Shown here: piece by piece, positions 34,898 to 45,719 of the stretch | Layout: each line of letters starts with the position of its first letter | Numbering within the stretch: the first letter of the stretch is position 1 | Assembly (NCBI GenBank): GCA_026421215.1 | Contig: JAPKBN010000001.1 | Coordinates: 89,950-153,949, forward strand | DNA from: Dehalococcoidia bacterium | Lineage (GTDB): Bacteria; Chloroflexota; Dehalococcoidia; Lucifugimonadales; Lucifugimonadaceae | DNA length: 64,000 nt | Direction: 5' to 3' | Program-made: the position numbers and the translations under genes | Notes under the pieces: model-generated | What the model was told of the DNA's origin: nothing | The model's input: the letters and a program-made list of their open reading frames with translations, nothing else | The model's database searches: none

Positions 34898-36243
34898 ACA
34901 GCCGTGGAACTGAGCATTTCACGTCCCACTCGGAGCATGTTGTCGGTGTTATCCGCCATGTACCTGGTAAGCATCTCGTTTGCGCCGTCCCTGTCGCCGG
35001 CGTCGATCATCTCTCGCCCCTGTGCTGCCATTGCGTAAGCCGATCCGAACATGCCCTTTTGAAGATCCCACCAACCCTCGTGAATCTCCTTCATTCGGTC
35101 TGGCCCAGCGGCAAAACCAACCTGCCCAAGTGCGTGAAACATCCACCATGGGCTCTCTTCTGAGTGGGTGCTCCCACCGATCGACAACGCATCAGGTAAC
35201 TCTCCCTCTATGAACACCGGGAAGAACAGCGCCATGCACGGCGAATACATTGCACACCAGTAGACCGGGAGACGTGACTCGTCAGCACACAGATCCGCTA
35301 CGAGGCTTGCGGCCGTCACACCGCCCTCGTGCTGCGGGTGCGTGCAGATCCCACGGAGGTCGCCGGGAATCGACTCGAATTGAGCCGGGTCTGATTCCGG
35401 GGCACCGTGATCAGACAACGTGAGCATCAGTTTGCCGAAATCTATCCCGCCATCATGATGCCCAAGGATTGAGGATGAACGGGACTGTCTACGCGCTCCG
35501 GACTTTGCGTTATCGACCGCGGAGTACGCAGCCGACCATGAGAAATCTGCCCTGCTACCCGGGTCAAACAAACGGTGGTGTATCGCCGTAGTCTGTGCGC
35601 CTTTCGATATTCTTGCATCGCCATTCATTCGGCTGACGTTGCTGATGCTGTGTACGCCGGACACCTGCCAGACTGCCCAATCATGGCCAATAGCTTCGAC
35701 GACATATGCCTCGCCGGGGTCAACCACCATGTAGATGTTGTCGTAGGTCCGCACCCCGGCGTTATTTGAAAATTTTCCCTGGCCATGCTTTTCCACGAGG
35801 CCCGTGATCACGTTCACGGCCTCTTGCGCAGTTGATCCACGCTCCAGCGCTAGCCGCACTATCTCCATACCGACCAACTTCGGCTCATCCGTCTCCGGGA
35901 GAAGAGTGGGAAGCGCCTCGTTACCGATCACCACCTGATGTTCGTTGAACCCGTGTTCATACCCCCAGCACCAGTCCGGACGGGAGCCGATATGCCGATA
36001 TGCCGCAGCCGGACCATCGATCTCCACAAACTGCGTTCCAGATACAACGGAACGTTCCGCCGCATGTAACTCAAGAGGCTGCGCTTCGTCCGACGGGCGA
36101 TCACTATTCTTTGCAAACAGGGTCCCGCCGCCACTCGAAGAGGCGCCCGTAGAGACCATCGTGTCGCATCCCTGGTATACGACCGACTGATGCTCGCCCT
36201 TATCTGAATGAACAACACCGGAGAGATTCAATCCTAGTTTCAT
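34894..36243 (-). CDS. C69/secernin-like N-terminal nucleophile hydrolase
   Basis: This 449-residue protein contains CDTMVSTGASSSGGGTLFAK at residues 26-45, followed by NSDRP. This is the pattern of the dipeptidase C69 and secernin family, in which Cys26 becomes the catalytic nucleophile after removal of the preceding residues. The conserved RTYDNIYMVVDPGEAYVVEA lies near residue 166 and the C-terminus is secernin-like. Likely activity is hydrolysis of a peptide or amide bond. It is coupled by a 4-bp overlap to the IMPase-like gene, which suggests a shared substrate or pathway, though which is unknown. Confidence 0.83.
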   Translation of the reverse strand: MKLGLNLSGVVHSDKGEHQSVVYQGCDTMVSTGASSSGGGTLFAKNSDRPSDEAQPLELHAAERSVVSGTQFVEIDGPAAAYRHIGSRPDWCWGYEHGFNEHQVVIGNEALPTLLPETDEPKLVGMEIVRLALERGSTAQEAVNVITGLVEKHGQGKFSNNAGVRTYDNIYMVVDPGEAYVVEAIGHDWAVWQVSGVHSISNVSRMNGDARISKGAQTTAIHHRLFDPGSRADFSWSAAYSAVDNAKSGARRQSRSSSILGHHDGGIDFGKLMLTLSDHGAPESDPAQFESIPGDLRGICTHPQHEGGVTAASLVADLCADESRLPVYWCAMYSPCMALFFPVFIEGELPDALSIGGSTHSEESPWWMFHALGQVGFAAGPDRMKEIHEGWWDLQKGMFGSAYAMAAQGREMIDAGDRDGANEMLTRYMADNTDNMLRVGREMLSSTAV

Positions 36244-36629
36244 ATTCCTGTTTCAATCTGTGGATTCAGTTCGGCCCGTGGGTGACTGTCGCCGGGCGTC
36301 TACGTTGAAAAACAAGGCAATGCTACACAACGACCCGGCCTGGATACATATGCAGTTCTTCAGACCGTCGCCCCAGTGACAGTGCCGGATGCGGAATTGG
36401 CCGAACAACGTAAAGCGGTAACCTAGGGTTAACCCCGCGAGTAGGTTTTAATCGGTGCATTGACATCTTCTAGCAGAGCCTCGTTATCAGCCTTGAATTC
36501 AAGCGTACGATCCCTTGTACCGGAACAGATTCCTGCTGGAAATGCTGCTAAACAAAAATCCGTCGAAGACATTGCGGCCGCCTGATACGTTCCTGACACC
36601 GTGCTGTTTGTTAAGAGTCCACAAACCCG
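36244..36629. other. Intergenic stretch between glpK and the C69 gene
   Basis: Nearly 390 bp with no coding frame. A short inverted repeat, TAACC-TAG-GGTTA, lies near 36420 and could be an operator. No terminator with a U-tract is seen. Confidence 0.4.
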
Positions 36630-38126
36630 TTAACCGATGACGCTAGCCGTACGCTCCAAAGCGTCATACCAGCCCGCTATAAGGCGTGCCCGCTGCCCCT
36701 CCGCCATGGCCGGATCGTAACGCGCTCCAGTTCGTAGCAGGCGCGTGAGCTCACCGTCGCTGCGCCACAGTCCGATTCCACGTCCGGCCAGGAACGCCGC
36801 CCCGATCGCCGTGGTTTCAGCGATCTCGGATACCTCTACTGGCCTATCTAGGATGTCTGCCTGGAATTGCATCAAAAATCGACTCGCCGTCTGTCCGCCA
36901 TCCGCGCGAAGCGGAGTAGAAGAAGTCCGGCCAGACGGAGACATCGCGTGTATTACGTCCCTCACTTGATAGGCCGTCGACTCCAGCGCCGCACGCGCCA
37001 GGTGCTCAGCGGACGAACCCCGGGTCAACCCGGTTATCGTGCCCCGCGCACCCGGATCCCATCTGGGCGCGCCTAAGCCGACGAACGCAGGGACCATATA
37101 CACGCCGTCGTTGTCGCCCAGCATCTCCGCCATATCGTCCGTGTCAGATGCCGAACCGATGATCCCTAGCCCGTCCCGTAACCACTGCACGGCCGCTCCC
37201 GTAACGAAAACGCCACCCTCACTTGCATACGTCCGTTTGGAGCCAACCTGCCAGCCAACCGTTGCCAGTATTCCAGATTCCGGAGATGGCACCCTACCCC
37301 CGGCATTCGTCAGTACAAAAGCGCCCGTCCCATACGTACACTTTGTCATCCCACTCTTGAAGCAAGCCTGCCCGAAAAGCGCCGCGTGCTGATCCCCGGC
37401 AACACCTGTGACCGGAATCTCCCCACCAAACTCCGAGCCGTCAGTGATTGCGAAATCTCCGGCAGAGGGCCGCACCTCCGGGAGGATCGCCTTCGGCACG
37501 TTGAACAATGCCAACATGGCCGGATCCCAATCAAGGTCATGGATATTCAGTAGCATCGTGCGGGATGCGTTGCTAACGTCCGTGACGTGGCTCTGCCTGC
37601 CGCTGAGCCGGTACATCAACCAGGAATCGACCGTGCCGAAACAAAGCTCTCCGTCCTCCGCCCTGCGCTGACCATTCGGGATTCGATCGAGCAGCCATCG
37701 AAGTTTTGTGGCGGAGAAGTACGGATCCACGACGAGGCCCGTGCGACCACGTATGTCGTCCGCGTGCCCGGCACGAATAAGTTCAGCGCAATCATCGGCC
37801 GTACGCCGGCATTGCCACACGATCGCGTTCGATACAGGTTCGCCGGTAGATCGGTTCCACACCACGACCGTTTCGCGCTGGTTGGTGATACCAATCGCCG
37901 CGATTTCATCCAACCCAAGGCCGGATTTTTCAACCGCGCGCCGGGCAACGCTTACTGCGCCCCTGTATATCTCCGACGGGTCGTGCTCCACCCAGCCCGG
38001 TTGCGGGAAGTGCTGCTCAAGTTCAACCTGGGCAGAACCTACGGGGCGCGCCTCATCGTTAAAAACGATGGCACGCGTACTGGTCGTACCCTGATCGATC
38101 GCAAGAATGTGTCGACCTTCAGGCAC
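36630..38126 (-). CDS. glpK: Glycerol kinase
   Basis: This 498-residue FGGY kinase phosphorylates glycerol to sn-glycerol-3-phosphate. IDQGTTSTRAIVF at the N-terminus, GWVEHDPSEI, AIGITNQRETVVVWNRSTGE and the C-terminal LRADGGQTASRFLMQFQADI are those of GlpK rather than xylulokinase. Length is standard. GTG at 38126 has TAGGAG 7 bases upstream. No glpF or glpD is next to it; the aldo/keto reductase lies about 50 bp upstream on the same strand and may share its transcript. Confidence 0.95.
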   Translation of the reverse strand: MPEGRHILAIDQGTTSTRAIVFNDEARPVGSAQVELEQHFPQPGWVEHDPSEIYRGAVSVARRAVEKSGLGLDEIAAIGITNQRETVVVWNRSTGEPVSNAIVWQCRRTADDCAELIRAGHADDIRGRTGLVVDPYFSATKLRWLLDRIPNGQRRAEDGELCFGTVDSWLMYRLSGRQSHVTDVSNASRTMLLNIHDLDWDPAMLALFNVPKAILPEVRPSAGDFAITDGSEFGGEIPVTGVAGDQHAALFGQACFKSGMTKCTYGTGAFVLTNAGGRVPSPESGILATVGWQVGSKRTYASEGGVFVTGAAVQWLRDGLGIIGSASDTDDMAEMLGDNDGVYMVPAFVGLGAPRWDPGARGTITGLTRGSSAEHLARAALESTAYQVRDVIHAMSPSGRTSSTPLRADGGQTASRFLMQFQADILDRPVEVSEIAETTAIGAAFLAGRGIGLWRSDGELTRLLRTGARYDPAMAEGQRARLIAGWYDALERTASVIG

Positions 38127-38176
38127 CTGTTACTCCTAATTTTCTAAAGAGGGACTAAGGGATCAGAGCTACCGAG

Positions 38177-39169
38177 TTAAAGTCCACGCCTTCGTGGAAG
38201 GTTGCCAACTCCCGGTCCGGGCGTACCCGGCAGAATAGCGTCCAGCTCCGTCATCTCCTCGGCCGTAAGCTCCCATTCGCTCGCAGCAGCGTTCTGTTCA
38301 ATCTGCTCGATACGAGTCGCCCCCGCAATTACGGAAGAAACCTCCGGGTGGCCAAGCAACCAGGCGAACGCCAACTCGACCATTGTGTGGCCGTGCTCCC
38401 CCGCGAACGATTCCAAAGCCTCTAGCACGTCAAAGTTAGCTTCCGTCAGCTGTGCGTCCGCCATCCGCTGCGTCGAAGCGAGACGGGTACCCTCCGGGAG
38501 GTCCGCGCCTCGCTTGTACTTGCCGGTCAGGAATCCGGAAGCGAGCGGGAAGTAAGGCAGGATCCCCGTCGAGTACTTCGCGCTCGAGTGGATCAATTCC
38601 GTCTCGGCGTCACGCTTCAGCATTGAATACTCGGGCTGGTTGCTGACAAACTCCGGCCAGCCGTACCGGCGAGACACATGGATGGCTTCCACCATCTCCC
38701 ATGCCATGAAGTTTGAGCATCCAACGTAGCGCACCTTGCCGGCCGTGACGATGTCGTCGAGGGCTCTAAGGGTCTCCTCAATCGGTGTAAGCGGGTCGAC
38801 TATGTGCATCTGGTACAGATCGATGTAGTCGGTCTGAAGGTTTATGAGGCTCTGGTCCACCGAATACTTCAGATGGGCTGCGGACAAACCTTCCCGGTTT
38901 GTTTTGCCGGCCCATGGCATCCCGGCCTTCGTGCCGATGATGACTTCCTGCCGGTAGTCCTTCACGGCCCTACCGATGAAATCTTCAGATATACCGCCCG
39001 AGTACGAATCGGCAGTGTCAATGAAGTTGATGCCATTGTCGCGACAGGCGTCCAATGCCGCCTTGGCGGACTCGTAGTCCATCCGGCCGAGCATCTCGCC
39101 AAAGTTGTTCGTCCCGAGGCCGATGGTGGACACGAGCAGCCCGGAACTGCCTAGACGTCGGTACTTCAT
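38177..39169 (-). CDS. Aldo/keto reductase
   Basis: This 330-residue NADPH-dependent reductase has GTNNFGEMLGRMDYESA at the N-terminus and the catalytic set Asp (INFIDTADSYSGG), Tyr (same segment), Lys (IIGTKAG) and His (DLYQMHIVDP). VRYVGCSNFMAWEMVEA and VSSVIAGATRIEQI are typical of the YajO/Tas-like AKR group. It probably reduces an aldehyde or ketone. Its ATG at 39169 has only a weak ribosome site. It precedes glpK on the same strand by about 50 bp. Confidence 0.9.
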   Translation of the reverse strand: MKYRRLGSSGLLVSTIGLGTNNFGEMLGRMDYESAKAALDACRDNGINFIDTADSYSGGISEDFIGRAVKDYRQEVIIGTKAGMPWAGKTNREGLSAAHLKYSVDQSLINLQTDYIDLYQMHIVDPLTPIEETLRALDDIVTAGKVRYVGCSNFMAWEMVEAIHVSRRYGWPEFVSNQPEYSMLKRDAETELIHSSAKYSTGILPYFPLASGFLTGKYKRGADLPEGTRLASTQRMADAQLTEANFDVLEALESFAGEHGHTMVELAFAWLLGHPEVSSVIAGATRIEQIEQNAAASEWELTAEEMTELDAILPGTPGPGVGNLPRRRGL

Positions 39170-39436
39170 ACGTTCGGTGGTCTCCGTAATTTCGAGTGGT
39201 CGATATATGACGCCCGCGGTTTAAGTCGCGCATTCTCTTGGGCGTTGCCGGATTGTAACTCCGCTTTCCCATCTTGCACGTGGCGCGAGCCGTCTGGCGG
39301 GAACTTTTGTCAGCAAAACGTCGTCTTTATAATTACATGGCGACTAAAGTGGTTGCTGACTGATGGAACTCCCTGACTGGATGGATCTGAACTTAATGAA
39401 CGCGCCTCACGTACAACCCAATCAGGTGCCAACTCG
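39170..39436. other. Divergent promoter region
   Basis: This 267-bp gap separates the divergent aldo/keto reductase and TPR genes. A perfect TATAAT lies at 39328-39333 on the plus strand, about 100 bp before the TPR start, with a poor -35 (TTGTCA at 39307, 15-bp spacing). It is a possible but unproven promoter. Confidence 0.35.
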
Positions 39437-40513
39437 ATGACCGACGCCGAAGCCGTTCGCAAAGAGTACGAGCGCGCGGAAGACCTCCGACACCGTGGCA
39501 GTGACTCAGGGGCGGAAAAAGCCTTTCGCCAGGCGATCGAACTGGGCCGCATAGTTGAAGATCGAGAAGCGCTCGCATGGGCCGCAGCGGCGGCATCCGG
39601 TCTGGGGGTGGTACTTCGCTATACGGGTCGATTCGGTGAAGCCGCAGCGGCCTGTCGTGACGCCATAGCACTGGGAGAGACGTCCGGGCCCGGTGATGGA
39701 ATGGCATGGGCAGCCCGGGCAGCACACAATCTCGGCGTTCTCCATGCGGATAGTGGACGAAACGCTGAATCGGACAGATCGTGGCGACAATCTATCGAAC
39801 TGGGTCGATCTTCCAAAACTGAAAGGGGCTCCGTCTGGGCGGCCCGCGCATCCCATAATCTTGCGGCATTGCTGCTCGAGGTCCGCGTCCCCGAACAGGC
39901 AGAAGCCGCCTGGCGAGACGCCGTGGATTTCGGGCGCGCAGCTGGAGACAGGGGGCTGGAAACGGCGGCGCGGGCAGCGCAGGCCCTCGGCGTTCACTTG
40001 GTGCAATCCGATCGCCCAGCAGAGGCAGCAGACGCATGGCGTGAAGCTATGGCATTCGGTACGGCTTCCGGTTCACCACGGGCACTTGAGCGCGCCGCTG
40101 TTGCGGCATATGGACTTGCGACGAGTCTGGCAGATCTGTCCGATCCCAAACTAGAAGCTGCCTATAGAGACGCCGCCACGCTTGGCAAGGAATCCGGATC
40201 TCCAGACTCTTTAATCATCGCCGCCGTCTGTTCATACAACCTAGGCGTTCTCCTGCTCGATAAAGATCGCCCCACAGAGGCCGCTGCGTCGCTAGACGAG
40301 GCCATCGAGTTTGGCAAACGATCCCGGACGGCAAACGGAATCGTTTTGGCCGCTCAATCGGCCATTAGCCGATCTGAACTCGAAGTTGCAGCCGGAATCA
40401 CCCCCGCCGCCAGAGACTCACTCCAGGAAGCAATCAACCTGGGACGCTCAGCAGGCACACCACCCGGACTGGAGACGGCAGAGGTGGCCAGCAAGAAGCT
40501 GGAAGCGCTGTAA
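39437..40513 (+). CDS. Tetratricopeptide-repeat protein
   Basis: This 358-residue protein is made almost wholly of about seven helical repeats of 42-46 residues. Each has a central block like AAHNLGVLHADSGR followed by A-x-x-x-WR-x-A-I-x-LG, e.g. AACRDAIALGETSG, RSWRQSIELGRSS, AAWRDAVDFGRAAG and DAWREAMAFGTASG. The unit is longer than the 34-residue TPR, because of a third short helix as in Sel1-like or extended TPR arrays. Such proteins bind other proteins or peptides. There is no signal peptide and no enzymatic domain. Its partner is unknown. Confidence 0.8.
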   Translation: MTDAEAVRKEYERAEDLRHRGSDSGAEKAFRQAIELGRIVEDREALAWAAAAASGLGVVLRYTGRFGEAAAACRDAIALGETSGPGDGMAWAARAAHNLGVLHADSGRNAESDRSWRQSIELGRSSKTERGSVWAARASHNLAALLLEVRVPEQAEAAWRDAVDFGRAAGDRGLETAARAAQALGVHLVQSDRPAEAADAWREAMAFGTASGSPRALERAAVAAYGLATSLADLSDPKLEAAYRDAATLGKESGSPDSLIIAAVCSYNLGVLLLDKDRPTEAAASLDEAIEFGKRSRTANGIVLAAQSAISRSELEVAAGITPAARDSLQEAINLGRSAGTPPGLETAEVASKKLEAL

Positions 40514-40940
40514 GTGAAAACCGCTCACAGTACCGCTACTGCCCGTCGAGTGCCTTGATCGGCCCGGTCTCATCCACAATCATGGGATGGCCATCCCGTT
40601 GACTCTAGAATTCTCGTTTTGACGGCTTGTGTCGCCTTTTCCGCCATGACGCGAATGCATGGATAACCATCATGCTCCCAAATACCGACAGCGACTACGC
40701 TGAGCAATTAGATTATCAATGCTTGATTGCTCTCAAACGCCTCGGTTTAAGGAGTCCTCAGGGATCGCATACGATACCGGCAAATCTATGCACAGCGCCG
40801 GATTCTTACATCATCACCATGGCCGGCCCTGCACGCCCACACGTAACGGCCTCTGCTACCATCGCACACCAACCCGGCTAGCGTAGTCGGAGCGTCCGGC
40901 AAGAAAAGCACACGCAAAACACACACTTCGAGGTCGATAC
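40514..40940. other. Intergenic stretch with a 14-bp palindrome
   Basis: About 430 bp lie upstream of the molybdenum hydroxylase gene. A perfect palindrome, GGGATGGCCATCCC, lies at 40584-40597, next to TTGACT at 40599. A frame at 40627-40881 could encode 84 residues but has no ribosome site or protein-like features. Confidence 0.4.
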
Positions 40941-43235
40941 ATGGTCGGGACCGCAGAACAGATCAACCTATCAGGCGAGAGACTGGCAAAGGTCGACGCC
41001 CTCCCCAAGGTCACCGGTAGCGCCGAGTTCGGAGCGGATATCGACCTTCCCGGCCTCTTGCAAGCGAAGATTCTTCGCAGTCCTCACGCGCACGCCAACA
41101 TCAAATTTATAGACACCTCGGCCGCAGAGGCCCTCCCCGGTGTTGAAGCCGTGGTCACAGGGGCCGACTTCCCTACGATCGAGGCCGGCGGTTCTGCTGG
41201 CACCGGCGAAGTGGACATTTCACTTCGGTACCTGTCCGAACTGGTGATCGCCCGCCGCAAGGTTCTGTTCCAGGGCCACCCGGTGGCGGCGGTCGCCGCA
41301 CGAACGGCCGACATCGCCGAAGAGGCCACCAACCTGATCAAGATCGAATATGAAGTTCTAACTTCAGTCCAAGATCCGGTAGAAGCGATGGCGCCCGGCG
41401 CACCTCTGTTGCACCACGACATGCTCACCAAGTCAATCGGCGGAGAAGCGGACGCCCCAAGCAACGTCGCCCTCCACGTCGAACTGGGAAGAGGTGACGT
41501 CGACGCAGGATTTGCGGCCTCAGACCACATCGTAGAGCAAACCTACAAGACATCTATTGTCCACCAGGGCTACATCGAACCCGAGGCAGAGACCGCCTGG
41601 TATCACAGCGACGGGACCATAGAGGTCTGGGCGAACACTCAGGGCATCTTCGACCACCGTACCCAGCTGTCCAACATCCTCGAGTTGGAGCCGGGAAACA
41701 TTCTCGTGAGAGGAACCGAGGTTGGCGGTGCGTTTGGAGCGAAAGCACAGACCCGCATCTCGCCGCTTTGCATCTTGCTATCGAAAGGTTCCGGAAAGCC
41801 GGTCCAGATCGTCCTGAGCAGGACCGAGGTACTTACGGCCACGGGCCCCGGCGCAGCCGCAACCGTCACCGTAAAAATTGGTGCAACGAACGACGGCAAG
41901 ATGAAGGCCGTACAGGCCCGATTTGTGTACGGAGCGGGAGCTTTCCCGGGCGCGCCTGTGGCGATCGGCTGCCTCTGTTCATTCGCCCCTTACCAGCCGG
42001 AAGCCGCCCGCATCGACGGCTACGATGTAGTCACAAACACGCCACGGGTCGCCGCGTACCGTGCGCCGGGTGCAACGGTGGCGTCCTACGCCGCCGAATC
42101 CGCAGTCGATGAGATGGCACAGAAGCTCGGCATGGATCCGATCGATTTCCGGCTCGCCAATATCAGCAAAACCGGCGATCAGAATATGAACGACATGGAG
42201 TTCACCGCCATCGGTATCGAGGAGATGCTGTTGGCGGCCAAGGCTCACCCGCACTACACCGCGCCGCTCAAGGGCAAAAATGCCGGGCGGGGCATCGGAA
42301 TCGGGTGGTGGCCAAACGGCATCGGCGTTTCGAGTTGCAGGATGATCGTCAACCAGGACGGCACAATCTCCCTGATCGTGGGGACGATGGACCTTTCGTC
42401 CACCCGGACCGGCTTTGTACAGCTTGCGGCGGAGACGCTCGGACTGAACCCGTCCGAGGTCCAAATAACCACCGGCGACACCAGCAGCATTCCATACTCC
42501 GGAACCGCCGGAGGGAGCCGCGTCACGCGATCCATGGCCTCAGCGATTTACGACGCATCTCAGAATATCGTGGACCAGATCAAAGAGCGCATCGCATCAA
42601 AACTCGGAGTGACGCCTGAGTTCGTTGAGTTCTCGGACGGCGAATTTGCCGCTCGTGACGTGCCGGACAACTCGATGTCCTTCCGTGATGCGGCCAGAGA
42701 GGCTGCATCTGGCTCTAACGACATCGTGGCATCAGCTTCAAACGATCCCAACATGCGGGCGGCAAACGGCTACGCCCTGAACATCGCAGACGTGGATGTG
42801 GACCCGGACACCGGCAAGCCGACATTGACCCGTTTCACTGCGTTTCAGGACGTCGGTAAAGCGGTCAACCCGGACGCTGTGGAAGGACAGATCCAGGGCG
42901 GAGCAGTACAGGGCATCGGCTGGGCGCTGAACGAAGAGTACGTGTACGACGACACCGGCGTGCTCCAGAACGCCAGCCTGCTCGACTACCGAATGCCGAC
43001 GGCACTTGACCTACCGCGGATCGACTGCGTAATTCTCGAGACACCGGCGGACGAAGGTCCGTACGGCGTTCGCGGAGTCGGCGAGCCTCCGATTATCCCA
43101 CCAGCTGGAGCGATCGCCAACGCCATCCACAACGCGGTCGGCACAAGGATGACGCAACTACCCATGAGTCCGGAACGAGTGTTCTGGGCCATGCGAGACG
43201 CCGCAAACGGTAGCTCGGAAGCCGCCGGCGACTAA
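40941..43235 (+). CDS. Xanthine dehydrogenase/aldehyde oxidase large (Mo) subunit, orphan
   Basis: This 764-residue protein is the molybdopterin-binding subunit of a molybdenum hydroxylase. GTEVGGAFGAKAQTR (near residue 255) and AYRAPGATVASYAAESAVDE belong to the cofactor site, and YGVRGVGEPPIIPPAGAIAN near the end holds the active-site Glu. The CoxL-type selenocysteine-loop motif of form I CO dehydrogenase is absent, so a xanthine, aldehyde or heterocycle hydroxylase is more likely. Genes for the iron-sulfur and FAD subunits are not adjacent, although they are normally clustered. GAGG precedes the ATG by 8 bases. Confidence 0.9.
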   Translation: MVGTAEQINLSGERLAKVDALPKVTGSAEFGADIDLPGLLQAKILRSPHAHANIKFIDTSAAEALPGVEAVVTGADFPTIEAGGSAGTGEVDISLRYLSELVIARRKVLFQGHPVAAVAARTADIAEEATNLIKIEYEVLTSVQDPVEAMAPGAPLLHHDMLTKSIGGEADAPSNVALHVELGRGDVDAGFAASDHIVEQTYKTSIVHQGYIEPEAETAWYHSDGTIEVWANTQGIFDHRTQLSNILELEPGNILVRGTEVGGAFGAKAQTRISPLCILLSKGSGKPVQIVLSRTEVLTATGPGAAATVTVKIGATNDGKMKAVQARFVYGAGAFPGAPVAIGCLCSFAPYQPEAARIDGYDVVTNTPRVAAYRAPGATVASYAAESAVDEMAQKLGMDPIDFRLANISKTGDQNMNDMEFTAIGIEEMLLAAKAHPHYTAPLKGKNAGRGIGIGWWPNGIGVSSCRMIVNQDGTISLIVGTMDLSSTRTGFVQLAAETLGLNPSEVQITTGDTSSIPYSGTAGGSRVTRSMASAIYDASQNIVDQIKERIASKLGVTPEFVEFSDGEFAARDVPDNSMSFRDAAREAASGSNDIVASASNDPNMRAANGYALNIADVDVDPDTGKPTLTRFTAFQDVGKAVNPDAVEGQIQGGAVQGIGWALNEEYVYDDTGVLQNASLLDYRMPTALDLPRIDCVILETPADEGPYGVRGVGEPPIIPPAGAIANAIHNAVGTRMTQLPMSPERVFWAMRDAANGSSEAAGD

Positions 43236-43266
43236 GCCGGAGTTTCCATTTATTAGAGAATTAAAA

Positions 43267-43300
43267 ACAATCCCACCGGTCTAATAATCGGCGGGGTTGT
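43267..43300. terminator. Hairpin after the molybdenum hydroxylase gene
   Basis: ACAATCCCACCG (43267-43278) pairs with CGGCGGGGTTGT (43289-43300) with one wobble and one mismatch. An A-tract precedes it, but there is no U-tract after it on the plus strand, so it is a weak terminator in this direction. Confidence 0.5.
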
Positions 43301-43368
43301 CTGTGTGCCCCGTACAGGCGCGTGCCAGTACTCTTCCGACTGTCTTCAGGCGAAGTGCAACTTACTCG

Positions 43369-43397
43369 TTGACACTTCGTAGTCGCGCTCATAAAAT
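43369..43397 (+). promoter_or_regulatory. Sigma-70-type promoter of groES-groEL
   Basis: A perfect -35 box TTGACA (43369-43374), a 17-bp spacer and -10 box TAAAAT (43392-43397) predict a start near 43404. The CIRCE element begins right there. Confidence 0.8.
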
Positions 43398-43405
43398 TCA
43401 CTCTC

Positions 43406-43432
43406 TTAGCACTTGGGTCGCCCGAGTGCCAA
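43406..43432 (+). promoter_or_regulatory. CIRCE operator (HrcA binding site)
   Basis: The half-sites TTAGCACTT (43406-43414) and GAGTGCCAA (43424-43432) are separated by exactly 9 bases. Each differs from the consensus TTAGCACTC-N9-GAGTGCTAA by one base. Its place at the predicted transcription start implies heat-shock control by an HrcA repressor, which is not encoded in this window. Confidence 0.88.
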
Positions 43433-43573
43433 TTCCGGTGGGAAACACAGACGGGTTAATCAAAAGCGAATTCGCGCGGGTCGTTCTGCTACGTTTCGAG
43501 GTTTATCTCAGAACGTCCTACGACCAAGTCTTCGTTAACAGAAAGACTCAAATAAATCAGGAGGAAACTAAGA

Positions 43574-43873
43574 GTGGCTGCAAAGGTCAAAATCAAGCCG
43601 CTGGCTGATCGTATCGTGATCGAGCCGAGCGACGACGAAGTCTCACAAACCGCGGGTGGGATATACATCCCGGACACCGCAAAAGAGAAGCCCCAGACCG
43701 GCAAAGTAGTTGCCACCGGCCCCGGACGAGTTAGCGAAGATGGCAAGACCATCGCCCTGACCATCAAGGTTGGCGACAACGTCATCTATTCCAAGTACGC
43801 GGGAACCGAGTACACCGAAGCCGGAACCGAGTACCTGGTCGTTCGAGAGAGCGACATCCTCGCCACCATCTAG
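43574..43873 (+). CDS. groS: Co-chaperonin GroES
   Basis: This 99-residue protein forms the lid of the GroEL folding chamber. [17 protein letters not shown] at the start, [20 protein letters not shown] with the mobile loop region, [14 protein letters not shown] and the terminal [13 protein letters not shown] are canonical. GTG at 43574 has AGGAGG at 43559-43564. It is the first gene of the CIRCE-controlled operon; groEL follows 69 bp later, with a hairpin between them. Confidence 0.97.
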   Translation: MAAKVKIKPLADRIVIEPSDDEVSQTAGGIYIPDTAKEKPQTGKVVATGPGRVSEDGKTIALTIKVGDNVIYSKYAGTEYTEAGTEYLVVRESDILATI

Positions 43874-45565
<1,692 letters not shown>

Positions 45566-45611
45566 TCTTCCGGACTATCCGGAAGCGCTACAAGCTTCCC
45601 AAAAGCTTCAA

Positions 45612-45648
45612 GAAAAGGGGTCGGGCCTTCGGGTCCGGCCCCTTTTCG
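45612..45648 (+). terminator. Rho-independent terminator of the groE operon
   Basis: AAAAGGGGTCGGGCC pairs with GGTCCGGCCCCTTTT around a TTCG loop, and the 3' arm ends in TTTTC. It lies about 45 bp after the groEL stop. Confidence 0.85.
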
Positions 45649-45719
45649 CGTCATATATCTTCGTTCCCGTGACACAAGCCCCCTGAACTCCCCCGGCTCG
45701 TTGCTACAATCGGCGCAAC

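Noticed and set aside
36600..39200. Possible glycerol regulon with glpF or glpD next to glpK
   Set aside because: No such genes are adjacent. Only an aldo/keto reductase lies upstream on the same strand.
40627..40881. 84-codon plus-strand frame before the molybdenum hydroxylase gene
   Set aside because: It has no ribosome site, no recognisable domain and a composition unlike its neighbours.
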